NCBI GenBank assembly: GCA_963457535.1
Contig: OY734803.1
Location: 1,612,001-1,676,000, forward strand
Length of the DNA stretch: 64,000 bases
Direction of reading: 5' to 3'
From: JAHRAW01 sp028066695
Lineage (GTDB): Bacteria; Pseudomonadota; Gammaproteobacteria; Arenicellales; Poriferihabitantaceae
Positions 33,785 through 42,997 of the stretch are shown here, in pieces. The stretch's first letter is position 1, and every line of letters begins with the position of its first letter. Both the position numbers and the translations under genes were made by a program. The notes below the pieces were generated by a model. The model made no database searches. It saw only the letters and a program-made list of their open reading frames with translations, and was not told the DNA's origin.

Positions 33785-34428
33785 TTTGCTCGCTCAATCA
33801 AATCGAGCAAAGCGCGCGCAAGGCCGCGCGCGGCGCCGGGTTTGCCTGGGGGCTGGCCGATGAAACCGGGCGCGCGGTGCGCTGGCTGCATGCCAACGGG
33901 TTTCGCGGCGCGGCCGCATTGGCCGACTGGCTGGACGGCGGCATTAAGAGCAGCGGCGCGCCGCGCTCGCTAAGCGGCGTATGGCGCGCGCCGCGCGGCG
34001 CGCTGGATCCGCTGCGCACCGGCGTCGCGCTCGGCGACTGCATTGAATCGGCCGGCGCGGTGGAAACCGGCGCGATCGCGCACCCGCTGCTCGCGGCCGG
34101 CTTCCTCGGAGACGCCGCGCACATTGACGAACTGGTCATTGAACTGCAGTGGCCCGGCGCGCGGCTGCAATGCATGCGCGGCGGCGCGCGCCGCGGCGGA
34201 ACGCGCGCCGCGTTTGAGGCCGCGCGCGCCGCGCATTTGAAATGCAGTGTGGCGCGCGCGCCGGGAACCTCCGCGGGCCTGCGCCGCCGCGCGGCGCGCT
34301 TCGGCGAGTGCCGGGTGCCGCGCGCGGTGTGGCTGCGCTTGGACCTCCATGCGCGGCGCACTTATGTGGAAGCGAGCGAGGCCTCGCGGCTGGCCGGCGC
34401 CGGCGCCGGGCTGCACGACAACGACTGA
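33781..34428 (+). CDS. DUF3726 family protein
   Basis: 215 aa. The start ICSLNQIEQSARKAARGAGFAWGLADETGRAVRWL (quoted in parts: SLNQIEQSARKAARGAGF, WGLADETGRAVRWL) fits DUF3726. The rest is Ala/Arg-rich with a RRHTYVEASEASRLAGAGAG-like end (RRTYVEASEASRLAGAGAG). Function unknown. It is translationally coupled to the 563-aa gene and the two presumably act together. It converges with efp, leaving 10 bases between stops. Confidence 0.75.
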   Translation: MICSLNQIEQSARKAARGAGFAWGLADETGRAVRWLHANGFRGAAALADWLDGGIKSSGAPRSLSGVWRAPRGALDPLRTGVALGDCIESAGAVETGAIAHPLLAAGFLGDAAHIDELVIELQWPGARLQCMRGGARRGGTRAAFEAARAAHLKCSVARAPGTSAGLRRRAARFGECRVPRAVWLRLDLHARRTYVEASEASRLAGAGAGLHDND

Positions 34429-34438
34429 GCCGGCGGAA

Positions 34439-34999
34439 CTACGCGCGTTCTATGTATTCGCCGCTTTCGGTGTTGACCCGGACTTTGTCGCCGACTTCAA
34501 TGAAAAGCGGCACGCTCACCTTCAGCCCGGTCTCCAGCGTCGCCGGTTTGCCGGCGCCGGACATCGTCTGCCCCTTGGTCGCGCCTTCGGTCTCCACCAC
34601 ATCCAGCGCGACCGCGGCCGGCAATTCCATGCCGATCGGCTGCCCGTTGTGAAAGTTAATTTGCACATCGGCGCCCGGCGACAAAAAGCGCGCCTGCGCC
34701 TCAAAGTCCCCGGCCGCGAGTTGGATTTGCTCGTAGTTCTCCGCGTCCATGAACACATGCGACTCGCCCTCGGCGTAGAGATACTGCATGCGGCGCGCCT
34801 CCACCTGCGCGCGCTCGATCTTGTCCTCGGAGCGAAACCGCTCGTTGAGTTTGGTCTGATCGCTGATACACTTCATCTCCAGCTGGACGAAGGCGCCGCC
34901 TTTGCCGGGCTTGACATGATTTTTGCGAAGAACGCGCCACAACTTGCCGCGGTATTCCAGCAGGTTGCCGACGCGCGCGTCAAAAGCGGAAATTTTCAT
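34439..34999 (-). CDS. efp: Elongation factor P
   Basis: 186 aa, three OB-like domains. The tip loop HVKPGKGGAF has Lys33 at the position that is beta-lysylated or rhamnose-modified in relatives; Lys with this PGKGGA context is typical of the EpmA-type (lysylated) group rather than the Arg type. It relieves ribosome stalling at polyproline. It starts 41 bases from the divergent uracil-DNA glycosylase gene, so their promoters overlap. Confidence 0.95.
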   Translation of the reverse strand: MKISAFDARVGNLLEYRGKLWRVLRKNHVKPGKGGAFVQLEMKCISDQTKLNERFRSEDKIERAQVEARRMQYLYAEGESHVFMDAENYEQIQLAAGDFEAQARFLSPGADVQINFHNGQPIGMELPAAVALDVVETEGATKGQTMSGAGKPATLETGLKVSVPLFIEVGDKVRVNTESGEYIERA

Positions 35000-35040
35000 T
35001 TGATGAATGCGGGTAAACGGGCGGTGGGGGCCGCATTGTA

Positions 35041-35727
35041 GTGCGAATGACTTCGGGCCGCAACAACACCGCGGCGCGCGGGCGGCAGGCCTGGCACGAC
35101 GCCGATTGCGCCGACTGCGCGCGCCTTAGCGACTTCCTCGCCGAGGTCAAGCGCGCCCGCCCGGACTACATGTGCAAACCGGTGCCGCCGTTCGGCGCGC
35201 GCCGCGCCGAGTTGCTGGTGGTCGGCCTCGCCCCGGGGCTGCGCGGCGCCAACGCCACCGGCCGGCCGTTCACCGGCGACCACGCCGGCATTTTGCTCTA
35301 CCGCATGCTGCACCGCTTCGGCTTCGCCTCGGCGCCGCATTCGCGCGCGCGCGACGACGGATTGCGGCTGCGCAACTGCCGCGTCACCAACGCGGTCAAG
35401 TGCCTGCCGCCGGGCAACAAACCGCTCGGCGCGGAAGTCGCCAACTGCAGCCGCTACCTCGCGGCCGAACTCGCCGAGCCGCACCTCAAACTGGTGCTCG
35501 CGCTCGGCGGAGTCGCGCACCGCGCGGTGCTGCGCGCGCTCGGCCTGAAAATCGGCGCGTATCCGTTCGCGCACGCCGCGCGCCACGAACTCGGCAACGG
35601 GCTGGCGCTGTTTGACAGTTACCACTGCAGCCGCTACAACACCAACACGCGCCGCCTGACCGAGGAAATGTTCGCGCGGGTGTTCGCGCAAGTCGCGGCG
35701 CGTTTGAAAAAAGCGAACGCGGCATGA
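35041..35727 (+). CDS. Uracil-DNA glycosylase, family 5 (UDGb)-like, Fe-S type
   Basis: 228 aa from GTG 35041 (ATG 35047 is possible). Four cysteines suited to a 4Fe-4S cluster are visible (DCADC, YMCKP, and VKCLPPGNKP/ANCSRY). Motif 1 reads GLAPGLRGANATGRPFTGD and motif 2 is SYHCSRYNTNT. The missing Asp/Asn catalytic residue of motif 1 (Gly-Leu-Ala-Pro-Gly instead) fits family 5, which also removes hypoxanthine. It overlaps uvrC by ATGA, so base-excision and nucleotide-excision repair are co-expressed. Confidence 0.85.
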   Translation: MRMTSGRNNTAARGRQAWHDADCADCARLSDFLAEVKRARPDYMCKPVPPFGARRAELLVVGLAPGLRGANATGRPFTGDHAGILLYRMLHRFGFASAPHSRARDDGLRLRNCRVTNAVKCLPPGNKPLGAEVANCSRYLAAELAEPHLKLVLALGGVAHRAVLRALGLKIGAYPFAHAARHELGNGLALFDSYHCSRYNTNTRRLTEEMFARVFAQVAARLKKANAA

Positions 35728-37544
35728 GCGCCCGGCAAAAATTTGACGCTGCGCGTTTTCTCGCCTCGGCCGGCGCGCACCCCGGCGTCTATGTGTTCTA
35801 CCAGCGCGACGGCGGCGCGCTGTATGTCGGCAAGGCGGTGAATTTAAAAAACCGTCTGGCCGGTTACTTTCGCGCGAGCGGGCTGAGCCCGAAGACGCGG
35901 CTGATGGTGTCAAAGATTCACCGCGCCGAAATCCACCGCGCGCGCACCGAGGTGGAGGCGCTGCTGCTGGAAAACCACCTGATAAAGGACAAAATGCCGC
36001 GCTACAACGTCGCGCTTCGCGACGACAAAAGTTTCCCCTATATTCGCCTCGCCGATCGCGCCGAGTTTCCGCGGTTCACTTTTTACCGCGGCCGCCGCGC
36101 GCGCGGCGAGCGTTATTACGGGCCCTACCCGAACGCCGGCGCGGTGCGCGAGATGCTCGGCAGTCTGCACAAAATTTTTCGCCTGCGCCAGTGCAACGAC
36201 GCGTTCTTTCGCAGCCGCTCGCGCCCGTGCCTGCAGTATCAAATTCGCCGCTGCAGCGCGCCGTGCGTCGGGCGCATCTCGCGCGAAGATTATCTGGAGG
36301 ATGTGCGGCAGGCGAAGGCGATGCTGGACGGGCGCGACTTCGCGCTGCTGGAGGAACTCGCCGAAAAGATGGAGCGCGCGTCAAATTCGCAGGACTACGA
36401 AAGCGCCGCGGCCTACCGCGACCGCATCGCGCTTTTGCAGCGCGCGCGCGGAAGCCAGTATGTCGCCGCCGGCGCCGGCGACGCCGATGTCGCCGCGGTC
36501 GCGCTGGAGGCCGGGCTGGCGTGCTTCGGCGTGGTTTCCATCCGGCGCGGGCGCAACCTCGGCGGAAATTTTCAGGTGCGCAAAAATCCGCTGGACCTGG
36601 CGGCCGGCGAATTATTGGAGGCGTTTTTGCCGCAGCACTATCTCGGCGGCGGCGCGCCCGCCGAAATTTTGCTGGGCGAAAAAATTTCCGGGCGCGCCGC
36701 GCTGCAGCAGGCGCTGCGCGCCGAGTCCAAGCGCGCGGTCGCGGTCAAGCACCGCTGCATCGGCCACCGCGCGAAGTGGATTGAATCGGCGCGCGCGGCC
36801 GCGGCCGAGCATCTGCGCGCGCATCTGGATCAGCGCAGCCAGGTGGAGGAGCAACTCCGCGATTTGGTTTCGCTGCTGTCGCTGCCCGAATTGCCGTCGC
36901 GGATTGAATGCTTTGACATCAGCCACACACGCGGCGAGCGCGCGGTCGGCGCATGCGTGGTCGCCGACCGGCGCGGCCCGGTGAAGGCCGAATACCGCAG
37001 GTTCAACATTGAAGGCATCGCGCCCGGCGACGATTACGCCGCGCTCGCGCAAACCCTGTTGCGCCGCTACACGCGCGCGCTGCGCGAGGACGCGGCGCTG
37101 CCGGACTTGATCGTGATAGACGGCGGCAAAGGGCAGTTGCGCGCGGCCGCGCGCGTTCTTGAGGAACTGCAACTCGGGCAGGTCGCGCTGCTCGGTGTTT
37201 CCAAAGGCGCGGCGCGTCGCGCCGGCGACGAGCAATTGCATCTTGCCGGCGCGGCAAAGCCGCTGCGGCCGCCGCGCGGCTCCAAGGCGCTGCGCCTGAT
37301 TCAGCGCGTTCGCGACGAGGCGCACCGTTTCGCGGTCGCCGGCCACCGCCGCCGCCGCGCGGCCGCGCGCGCCGAGTCGCCGCTGCAGCGCATTGAAGGT
37401 GTCGGCGAAAAACGCCGGCGAAATTTGCTGCGCTATTTCGGCGGAATGCGCGAAATCGCGCGCGCCGGCGTGGAGGACCTGGCGCGCGCGCCGGGCATCA
37501 GCGCGCAGTTGGCGCGGCGGATTTACCGCGAACTGCACGAATAG
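35724..37544 (+). CDS. uvrC: Excinuclease ABC subunit C
   Basis: 606 aa, full length. N-terminal GIY-YIG nuclease (GVYVFYQRDGGALYVGKAVNLKNRL, in parts GVYVFYQRDG and YVGKAVNLKNRL) cuts 3' of the lesion. The Cys-rich RQCNDAFF...CLQYQIRRCSAPC, UVR motif near 200-235, RNase H-like nuclease (IECFDISHTRGE, VIDGGKGQLR) and HhH pair (RIEGVGEKRRRNLL, ARAPGISAQLARRIY) follow. It works with UvrAB, and in principle with the alkyltransferase-like protein encoded 4 kb upstream. Its last 47 bases overlap the minus-strand gene that converges on it. Confidence 0.97.
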   Translation: MSARQKFDAARFLASAGAHPGVYVFYQRDGGALYVGKAVNLKNRLAGYFRASGLSPKTRLMVSKIHRAEIHRARTEVEALLLENHLIKDKMPRYNVALRDDKSFPYIRLADRAEFPRFTFYRGRRARGERYYGPYPNAGAVREMLGSLHKIFRLRQCNDAFFRSRSRPCLQYQIRRCSAPCVGRISREDYLEDVRQAKAMLDGRDFALLEELAEKMERASNSQDYESAAAYRDRIALLQRARGSQYVAAGAGDADVAAVALEAGLACFGVVSIRRGRNLGGNFQVRKNPLDLAAGELLEAFLPQHYLGGGAPAEILLGEKISGRAALQQALRAESKRAVAVKHRCIGHRAKWIESARAAAAEHLRAHLDQRSQVEEQLRDLVSLLSLPELPSRIECFDISHTRGERAVGACVVADRRGPVKAEYRRFNIEGIAPGDDYAALAQTLLRRYTRALREDAALPDLIVIDGGKGQLRAAARVLEELQLGQVALLGVSKGAARRAGDEQLHLAGAAKPLRPPRGSKALRLIQRVRDEAHRFAVAGHRRRRAAARAESPLQRIEGVGEKRRRNLLRYFGGMREIARAGVEDLARAPGISAQLARRIYRELHE

Positions 37545-38856
37545 GCGGCGCTTCCGCGTTTTCCCCGTTTCGTTCGCGCTCGCGCATCGCGCCGCGCGTA
37601 TCCAGCAACAGCGCGCTGTGCTGTTTGATCATCGCGTAATCAAAACGCGCGTGGTCGGCGCACAGGATGACCAGGTCGCTTTGCGCCAAAAGTTCCGCGG
37701 AAAGTTTCTCGGCGGTCATATTAAAGTCATAGCCGCGCAACTTTTCAATCTTCGGCACATGCGGGTCGGCGTAGGAAATGTTCGCGCCCTGTTCGCGCAG
37801 GATCTGCATGATTTTCAGCGCCGGCGATTCGCGCATGTCGCCGACATTTTTTTTGTAGGCGACTCCGAGCACCAGCACGGCCGCGCCGCGCACCGCCTTG
37901 CCGGCGCGGTTGAGCGCGTCGGCGGCTTTGGCCGCGAACCAGGCCGGCATGCCGGCGTTGACTTCGCCGGCCAGTTCAATGAACTTGGAATGCACGCCGT
38001 ATTCGCGCGCCTTCCACGCGAGATAGAACGGGTCAATGGGCAGGCAGTGGCCGCCGAGGCCGGGCCCCGGGTAATACGGCGTGTAGCCGAACGGCTTGGT
38101 GGAGGCCGCGTCTATGATTTCAAAGATGTCCAGCCCCATCGCGTCGCACACCTGCCGCAGTTCATTGACCAGGCCGATGTTGACCGCGCGGTGAATGTTT
38201 TCCACCAACTTGGTCATCTCGGCGGCGCGCGTGGAACTTACCGGCACCACGCGGTCCACCGCGGCGCGGTAGAGCGCGGCGCCGACTTCCAGGCAGTTCG
38301 CGGTGTGCCCGGCGCAGAGTTTCGGAATTTTTCGCAGCGGAAAATCCCGGTTGCCGGGGTCTTCGCGCTCCGGCGAATACACCAGAAACACATCCTCGCC
38401 CGCGGTGAAACCGCGCGCTTCAATGCGCGGCAACAATTCCTCCTCGGTGGTGCCGGGGTAGGTGGTGCTTTCCAGCGCGACCACGCGCCCGGCGCGCAGG
38501 TGCGGCGCGATCGCGTCCATGGTGGCGGTCACATAACGCAGGTCCGGCTCGCGGTGCGCGCCGAGCGGCGTCGGCACGCAGATGATCAGCGCGTGCGCGC
38601 GCGCGCACTCGGAAAAGTCGGACGCGGCGGTGAAGCCGGCATCGCGCGCGCGTTGGATTTCGCCGCCGGAAATGCGCTCTATGTAACTCTTGCCGGCGTT
38701 GAGCGCGCGCACTTTGTCTTCGTCAATGTCAAAGCCGGCGGTTTCAAAGCCGGCCTCGGCGAAGCGCAGCGCGAGCGGCAGGCCGACATAGCCGAGCCCG
38801 AACACCGCGACGCGCGCGCGGCGATTGCGGATTTTTTCCAGAAGCGCGCTTTTCAC
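37498..38856 (-). CDS. Nucleotide-sugar (UDP-GlcNAc/UDP-glucose type) 6-dehydrogenase
   Basis: 452 aa from a GTG at 38856 that overlaps the upstream stop as GTGA. The NAD-binding VAVFGLGYVGLPLALRFAEAG (in part GLGYVGLPLA), the catalytic-Cys motif GGHCLPIDP, and LGVAYKKNVGDMRESPA are diagnostic. Overall it is closest to the WbpA/TviB type that oxidises UDP-GlcNAc or UDP-GalNAc to the uronic acid; UDP-glucose is an alternative. With the epimerase it would make a uronic acid for surface polysaccharide. The 3' end overlaps uvrC by 47 bases. Confidence 0.9.
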   Translation of the reverse strand: MKSALLEKIRNRRARVAVFGLGYVGLPLALRFAEAGFETAGFDIDEDKVRALNAGKSYIERISGGEIQRARDAGFTAASDFSECARAHALIICVPTPLGAHREPDLRYVTATMDAIAPHLRAGRVVALESTTYPGTTEEELLPRIEARGFTAGEDVFLVYSPEREDPGNRDFPLRKIPKLCAGHTANCLEVGAALYRAAVDRVVPVSSTRAAEMTKLVENIHRAVNIGLVNELRQVCDAMGLDIFEIIDAASTKPFGYTPYYPGPGLGGHCLPIDPFYLAWKAREYGVHSKFIELAGEVNAGMPAWFAAKAADALNRAGKAVRGAAVLVLGVAYKKNVGDMRESPALKIMQILREQGANISYADPHVPKIEKLRGYDFNMTAEKLSAELLAQSDLVILCADHARFDYAMIKQHSALLLDTRGAMRERERNGENAEAPPIRAVRGKSAAPTAR

Positions 38857-39836
38857 TGCGGCTGGCGGTATGCGCGGTACCACTCGGCGAATTTCGCCAG
38901 GCCCTCTTCCACCGAAGTCTCCGGCGTGAAGCCGAAAGCGGCGCGAAAGGCGCGCATGTCGGCGCGGGTCGCGGCGACATCGCCGGGTTGCATCGGCAGC
39001 ATCTTCCAACTCGCCTTGACGCCGAGCGCGTCCTCCAGCGCGCGAATGTAATCGCGCAGCCGCACTTCGCGGCCGTTGCCGAGGTTGTAGACGCGGCAGG
39101 GCGCGCCGCCGGATGCATCGTCCGCCGCGGGCGGCGCGTCCAGCGCGCGCAGCGCGCCCTCCACCGCGTCGTCAATGTAGGTGAAGTCGCGCGTCAATTC
39201 GCCGCGCCGGTAGACCGGTATCGGCTCGCCGCGCAGCATCAGGTCGGCGAATTTGAAGAACGCCATGTCGGGGCGGCCCCACGGCCCGTACACCGTAAAA
39301 AAGCGCAGCCCGGTGCACGGCAGGCGGTAAAGGTGCGCGTAGCAATGCGCCATCAATTCGTTGGCGCGCTTGCTCGCGGCGTAGGGCGACAGCGGCCGGT
39401 CGACCGGCTCGCTTTCCGAAAACGGCAGTTTGGCGCCGCCGCCGTAGACCGAACTGCTGGACGCGAACAGCAGGTGGCCGACGCCGGCGCGGCGGCAGTT
39501 TTCAATGATGTTGCCGAAGCCGGCGATGTTGGTGTCCACATACGCGGCCGGATTTTCCAGCGAATAGCGCACTCCGGCCTGCGCGGCGAAATGCGCGACC
39601 GCGTCAAAGCGATTTCCGCCGAATAATTTTTCCATCGCGCCGCGGTCGGTGATGTCGGCCTGGCGGAAGGTGAAGTTTTCGTGCTCCTGAAATTGCGCGA
39701 GGCGCGCGCGCTTCAGGTCGACATCGTAGTAGTCGCTGAAGTTGTCCACGCCGGTGACGCGCCCGCCGCGCGCCAGCAACCGCGCGCAAAACGCCGCGCC
39801 GATGAAGCCGGCGGCGCCGGTGACCAGCGTGTTCAT
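38853..39836 (-). CDS. NAD-dependent sugar epimerase, UDP-glucuronate 4-epimerase-like
   Basis: 327 aa from the ATG at 39836, overlapping the ileS stop (ATGA). Extended SDR: NAD motif GAAGFIG, catalytic SSSSVYG and YAASK, plus NFSDYYDVDLKRARL, which is typical of uronate 4-epimerases (Cap1J, WbpP, GlaC relatives), and RDFTYIDDAVEG. It probably acts on the product or substrate of the dehydrogenase immediately downstream. Being coupled to ileS is unusual. Confidence 0.9.
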   Translation of the reverse strand: MNTLVTGAAGFIGAAFCARLLARGGRVTGVDNFSDYYDVDLKRARLAQFQEHENFTFRQADITDRGAMEKLFGGNRFDAVAHFAAQAGVRYSLENPAAYVDTNIAGFGNIIENCRRAGVGHLLFASSSSVYGGGAKLPFSESEPVDRPLSPYAASKRANELMAHCYAHLYRLPCTGLRFFTVYGPWGRPDMAFFKFADLMLRGEPIPVYRRGELTRDFTYIDDAVEGALRALDAPPAADDASGGAPCRVYNLGNGREVRLRDYIRALEDALGVKASWKMLPMQPGDVAATRADMRAFRAAFGFTPETSVEEGLAKFAEWYRAYRQPQ

Positions 39837-42800
39837 CGCGGCGCGCCCGCCTGCGTTTTTGCCAGCACGATTCGCCATTCGTCCTCTCCCAGTTTGCGCT
39901 CCGCTTCAAAACCGCCGCGCGTAATGTCCGGCGACAGCGATTCCGACAGCGTCTCGCTCATGATGTGCCCGCGGTGTTCGCGCAGCGCGGCTTCAACGCG
40001 CGCCGAGCCGGTGACCGCGAGATCAATGCGGTCGGAGACTTCCAGGCCGGCCGATTTGCGCGCGTCCTGCACCGCGCGCACCAATTCGCGCGCGATGCCT
40101 TCCACGCGCAATTCTTCGCTGATTTCGGTGTCAAGCGCGACCAGCAGGGTTTCGTCGCGCGCGCATGCGTAGCCGGGCGCGGAAGTGGTGCGCACTTTAA
40201 TGTCCTCCGGCGCGAATTCAATTTTCTCGCCGCCGATTTCCACCGCGAAAGTTTCGCCCGCGTCCAGTTGCGCTTTGATGCGCGCGCCGTCGGCTTTTGC
40301 CAGCGCGGCTTTAATCGCCGGCATGCGTTTGCCGTGGCGCTTGCCGAGCGCGGAAAAATTGGGCTCCACCGCGTAGCGGACGATTTCCGCGTCTGCGCCC
40401 GCGCCGATGAATTCCACGCGCTTGATGTTTAATTCCTCGCGGATTTGCGCCTCGTGTTTTTCCAGCGCGGCGCGCGCGGCGGCGTCGGCTGCGCTGATTC
40501 GCATGCGCGGCAGCGGCTGGCGCACGCGCACCCGGCTTTCCTCGCGCGCCGAGCGGCCGAGGCCGACGGCACGCTGCACCATGTCCATCTCAAAAACCAG
40601 TTGCGCGTTAAGGCGCGCCTCATCAAAGCGCGGCCATTCGGTCAGGTGCACGCTCTCCGGCGCGTCCTTGTCCGCGCCGTGCAAATTGCGGTAAACCGCA
40701 TCCGACAAAAACGGCATGAACGGCGCCATCAGCCGGGCGCACAGATCTATGCATTCAAACAGCGTCAGGTAGGCCGCCTGTTTGTCGTCGCCGCGCTCGC
40801 TTTTCCAAAAGCGGCGGCGGTTGCGGCGCACATACCAGTTGCTCAGTTGGTCCACCAGTTTTTCAATGGCGAGGCCGGCGCCGCGCGCGTCGTAGCGATC
40901 CAGCGCATCGGTCGCGTCTTTCACGGTTTGATGCGCGAGCGCCAGCGCCCAGCGGTCAATTTCCGGGCGTTTTTCCGGCGCGATTTCGCGGCCGAGGTCC
41001 ACTTCATCCAGCCGCGCGTACAAGACAAAAAACGCGTAGGTGTTCCAGAAAGTATTGACGAAAGACGCCGCGACTTCGCGCACGATGCCGGTGGAAATTC
41101 GCTTTTGCGCGTCGGGCGCGGTGCGCGCGAGAAACAGCCAGCGCAGCGGGTCGGCGCCGATGGAATCAAACACCTCGTCGGGATTCACGATATTCCCCTG
41201 CGACTTGGACATTTTTTTGCCGTGCGCGTCCACGATGTGGCTCAGGCAGACGCAGTTTTTATAGGCGACGCTGTCCGACACCAGCGCGGCGATGGCGTGC
41301 AGCGTGTAGAACCAGCCGCGCGTTTGATCGATCGCCTCGCAGATGTAGTCGGCCGGAAAGTGCCGCTCAAAAGTCTCGCGGTTTTCAAACGGGTAGTGCC
41401 ACTGCGCGTAGGTCATCGCGCCCGAGTCAAACCAGCAGTCAATGACTTCGGGGACGCGGCGGTAGGCCTTGCCGTCTTTGACGAAGGTGATTTCGTCTAT
41501 TTGCGGGCGGTGCAGGTCCACATCGTGCAACTTTCGCGACGCGAGTTCCTCCAGTTCGCCGAGCGAGCCGATGCAAATGCAGTCGCCGTCGTCGCTGCGC
41601 CACACCGGCAGCGGCGTTCCCCAAAACCGCTCGCGCGACAGCGCCCAGTCAATGTTGTTTTCCAGCCAGTTGCCGAAGCGTCCGTCGCGAATCCCCGGCG
41701 GCACCCAGTTGATGGTGCGGTTGAGTTCCACCAGGCGCTCCTTGATTTCGGTGGTGCGGATGTACCAGGCCTCCTTGGCGTAATAGATCAGCGGGTCGCC
41801 GGTGCGCCAGCCGAACGGGTAGTTGTGGCGGATGGTTTCGGCCGCGAACAGCAGGCCGCGCTCCTTCAGGATTTTGGTCAGCGGCGCGTCCGCCTCCTTG
41901 AAAAACTTGCCGGCGACCGGCGGGACTTCGGCGGTGAAGCAGCCGTCCAGGCCGACCGCGTGCATCACCGGCATGCCCTCGCGTTTGCCGAGCGCGAGGT
42001 CGTCCACGCCGTAGGCCGGCGCGACATGGACGATGCCGCTGCCGTCCTCCACATCCACGAAATCCGCGGTGACCACGCGAAATGCGTCGGCCTTTTCTAC
42101 TTGCTCCACCTGCAAATAATCAAACGGGCGGCGGTAGCGCATGCCGGCCAACTCGCTCCCTTTTTGCACGCCGAGCACCTTGTATCCGCGCTCGCCGAAA
42201 AGCGCGTCCACGCGCGCCTTCGCGAGAATGAATTCCTCGCCGTCGCAGGAGACGCGCGCGTAATCAATGTCGGCGCCGACCGCCAGCAGCAAATTCGCCG
42301 GCAAGGTCCACGGCGTGGTCGTCCAGACCAAAAACGACGCGTCTTCGCGCCCCTCCAGCCGAAAACGCACCGTGACCGACGGGTCGTCCACTTCGCGGTA
42401 GCCCTGCGCGACTTCGTGCGACGACAGGGTCGCGCCGATGCGCGGGTCGTAGGGGACGACTTTGTAGCCCTGGTAGATCAGGCCCTTGTCCCAGATGGTT
42501 TTCAGCAGGTTCCAGACCGACTCAATGTAGTCGTTGTTCAGCGTGTAATACGCCTCGTCCAGATTGACCCAGTAGCCCATGCGCCGCGTCATCCGCTCCC
42601 AGTCGGAGATGTAGGCCATCACCGACTCGCGGCAGCGGCGGTTGAATTCGGCGACGCCGACTTTCGCCCCAATTTCCTTTTTGTCAAAGATGCCGAGTTG
42701 CTTTTCAATTTCATGCTCCACCGGCAGGCCGTGCGTGTCCCAGCCGCCCTTGCGCGGCGCGTGGAAGCCGCGCATGGTTTTGTAGCGCGGGTAGATGTCC

Positions 42801-42997
42801 TTGAAGGAGCGCGCCAGCACATGGTGGATGCCGGGGCGGCCGTTGGCGGTCGGCGGACCCTCGTTGAAACTGAAGCGCGGACGCCCCTCGCTTTGTTTCA
42901 AACTTTTTTCAAAAATTCCGCGCGCCTCCCAAAACTCCAGCACTTCTTTTTCCAATGCGGGGCCGTCGTAGCGGCCGCCGACCTCGCGAAATTTCAT
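39833..42997 (-). CDS. ileS: Isoleucyl-tRNA synthetase, type 2 (mupirocin-insensitive clade)
   Basis: 1054 aa, class I. The HIGH motif reads GIHHVLAR within PPTANGRPG...SFKDIYPRYKTMRG, and KMSKS follows in GKKMSKSQGN. The editing domain (TTTPWTLPANLLLAVGAD) is present. The arrangement DTHGLPVEHEIEKQLGI, DWALSRERFWGTPLP and the long C-terminal anticodon domain match the eukaryote-like IleRS2 group, not the Escherichia coli type. IleRS2 enzymes are characteristically insensitive to mupirocin. The start at 42997 overlaps the rhomboid stop. There is no lspA or ribF next to it, unlike the usual gammaproteobacterial ileS. Confidence 0.93.
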   Translation of the reverse strand: MKFREVGGRYDGPALEKEVLEFWEARGIFEKSLKQSEGRPRFSFNEGPPTANGRPGIHHVLARSFKDIYPRYKTMRGFHAPRKGGWDTHGLPVEHEIEKQLGIFDKKEIGAKVGVAEFNRRCRESVMAYISDWERMTRRMGYWVNLDEAYYTLNNDYIESVWNLLKTIWDKGLIYQGYKVVPYDPRIGATLSSHEVAQGYREVDDPSVTVRFRLEGREDASFLVWTTTPWTLPANLLLAVGADIDYARVSCDGEEFILAKARVDALFGERGYKVLGVQKGSELAGMRYRRPFDYLQVEQVEKADAFRVVTADFVDVEDGSGIVHVAPAYGVDDLALGKREGMPVMHAVGLDGCFTAEVPPVAGKFFKEADAPLTKILKERGLLFAAETIRHNYPFGWRTGDPLIYYAKEAWYIRTTEIKERLVELNRTINWVPPGIRDGRFGNWLENNIDWALSRERFWGTPLPVWRSDDGDCICIGSLGELEELASRKLHDVDLHRPQIDEITFVKDGKAYRRVPEVIDCWFDSGAMTYAQWHYPFENRETFERHFPADYICEAIDQTRGWFYTLHAIAALVSDSVAYKNCVCLSHIVDAHGKKMSKSQGNIVNPDEVFDSIGADPLRWLFLARTAPDAQKRISTGIVREVAASFVNTFWNTYAFFVLYARLDEVDLGREIAPEKRPEIDRWALALAHQTVKDATDALDRYDARGAGLAIEKLVDQLSNWYVRRNRRRFWKSERGDDKQAAYLTLFECIDLCARLMAPFMPFLSDAVYRNLHGADKDAPESVHLTEWPRFDEARLNAQLVFEMDMVQRAVGLGRSAREESRVRVRQPLPRMRISAADAAARAALEKHEAQIREELNIKRVEFIGAGADAEIVRYAVEPNFSALGKRHGKRMPAIKAALAKADGARIKAQLDAGETFAVEIGGEKIEFAPEDIKVRTTSAPGYACARDETLLVALDTEISEELRVEGIARELVRAVQDARKSAGLEVSDRIDLAVTGSARVEAALREHRGHIMSETLSESLSPDITRGGFEAERKLGEDEWRIVLAKTQAGAPR

